The notes under the pieces: model-generated
Seen by the model: only the letters and a program-made list of their open reading frames with translations
Database searches by the model: none
Told to the model about the DNA's origin: nothing
Part shown: positions 5,389 to 5,905 of the stretch, piece after piece
Numbering within the stretch: the first letter of the stretch is position 1
How the letters are laid out: each line of letters opens with the position of its first letter
Source of the DNA: an uncultured Bacilli bacterium
GTDB taxonomy: Bacteria; Bacillota_I; Bacilli_A; RF39; UBA660
Assembly (NCBI GenBank): GCA_934133015.1
Contig: CAKPAQ010000059.1
Span: 1-5,905, forward strand
Length of the DNA: 5,905 nucleotides
Reading direction: 5' to 3'
Program-made: the position numbers and the translations under genes

Positions 5389-5905
5389 ATGAAAAAGAAA
5401 GAAAAAATAATTAGAAAAAAAGAACCACTTAAAGATGAACAGATAATTGAAATTACTATCAATGATCAATTAGAAAAAATGCTTAAGAAAAAAGAATTAG
5501 AAATTAATGAATTAAAAGATGATTTTTATCAAATAAAAAAAGAAGATGATAATGATATAAATCAAGAAGATGTTGAAAATAGTTTGAATAAGTTAGAATA
5601 TTTGAGCTTAAAAATTGAAATAATTAGTCAAGAGTTAGAAAACTTAAAAAAAAGTATTGCCTCTGAAATGGATAATATCAATTTAGAAAAACTAATGACT
5701 GATTATCAAAATATTCTAATGAAAAAAGTTGACCTAATTAAACTTATAAATGATTCTAACAATAAGAAAAATTATATAAGTATTCTTACTGAACTTGATG
5801 ATTTGGAAAAAGAAAAAGAAAAAGAAAAAAAGAAATTAATTCAACATCAAGAAGAAATAATTAATAGAGATAAACAATATGATGATTTTAAAGATCAAGT
5901 AGTCG
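5389..5905 (+). CDS. Lysine/glutamate-rich coiled-coil protein, N-terminal part
   Basis: An open frame starts at ATG 5389 and runs without a stop to the window end: 172 codons, 3' end missing. The N-terminus is strongly basic (MKKKEKIIRKKEPLK) and shows no signal peptide or membrane segment in the visible part. From about residue 25 onward the sequence is almost entirely charged residues with leucine/isoleucine spaced in heptad fashion (for example QLEKMLKKKELEINELKDD and LKIEIISQELENLKKSI), so long coiled coils are expected. Residues 140-149 are EKEKEKEKKK, encoded by a GAAAAA tandem repeat. Such low-complexity proteins give little clue to function; scaffold, cytoskeletal or cell-division roles are possible, but I cannot choose. 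It is divergent from the A-B-C operon across a shared control region. A good promoter and ribosome site support it as a real gene. Confidence 0.85.
   Translation, partial: MKKKEKIIRKKEPLKDEQIIEITINDQLEKMLKKKELEINELKDDFYQIKKEDDNDINQEDVENSLNKLEYLSLKIEIISQELENLKKSIASEMDNINLEKLMTDYQNILMKKVDLIKLINDSNNKKNYISILTELDDLEKEKEKEKKKLIQHQEEIINRDKQYDDFKDQVV
5806..5829 (+). repeat. GAAAAA hexanucleotide tandem repeat, four copies
   Basis: Four perfect in-frame copies of GAAAAA encode EKEKEKEK in the coiled-coil protein, followed by a run extending the A tract to seven. Gain or loss of a unit would add or remove two residues without a frameshift, while slippage in the A run would shift the frame. Composition alone could also produce it. 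Confidence 0.6.

Noticed and set aside
5269..5469. 67-residue N-terminal extension of gene A with a hydrophobic, phenylalanine-rich stretch that could pass for a signal anchor
   Set aside because: It overlaps the consensus promoter for gene A and runs antisense to the coiled-coil gene, whose lysine-rich codons read backwards as phenylalanine. The ATG at 5268 has the proper ribosome site.

Overview
The window is a very AT-rich, densely packed stretch of bacterial chromosome. Nearly every base is coding, and the longest gap without a gene is about 120 bases. Clear orthologues of Rel (RelA/SpoT), ComN and SpoVB lie side by side. As I recall, these three genes also share a neighbourhood in Bacillus subtilis, so the source is probably a low-GC Firmicute of the Bacilli or Erysipelotrichia/Mollicutes-related type. 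I cannot name the species. Every tryptophan codon I checked is TGG. The five visible stops are TAG (four) and TAA (one), with no TGA.

Positions 1-1790 (minus strand) hold a two-gene unit. It reads comN (1542-1790) and then rel, which starts at 1530 and leaves the window at position 1 with its C-terminal regulatory part missing. A gap of about 100 bases at 1791-1894 separates it from the divergent spoVB (1895-3196, plus strand), a MOP/MATE-fold membrane protein of the lipid II flippase type. spoVB converges on the next unit with an 8-base overlap. A strong hairpin there covers both stop codons and looks like an intrinsic terminator for the minus-strand unit only.

Positions 3189-5268 (minus strand) hold a tight operon of three unrecognised genes, called A (4582-5268), B (3854-4576) and C (3189-3872) here in transcription order. 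Their products are 228, 240 and 227 residues, appear soluble and mostly helical, and may be diverged tandem paralogues. The A-B gap is 5 bases and B-C overlap by 19, so translational coupling is likely.

Positions 5269-5388 are a compact divergent control region with two good sigma-A-type promoters back to back, their -35 boxes only 7 bases apart. The plus-strand promoter drives a lysine/glutamate-rich coiled-coil protein (from 5389) that runs off the right edge.

The left half is housekeeping: stringent response, a small post-transcriptional regulator and envelope precursor transport. The right half is the unexplained part: a three-gene operon of unknown family facing a coiled-coil gene across a shared control region.
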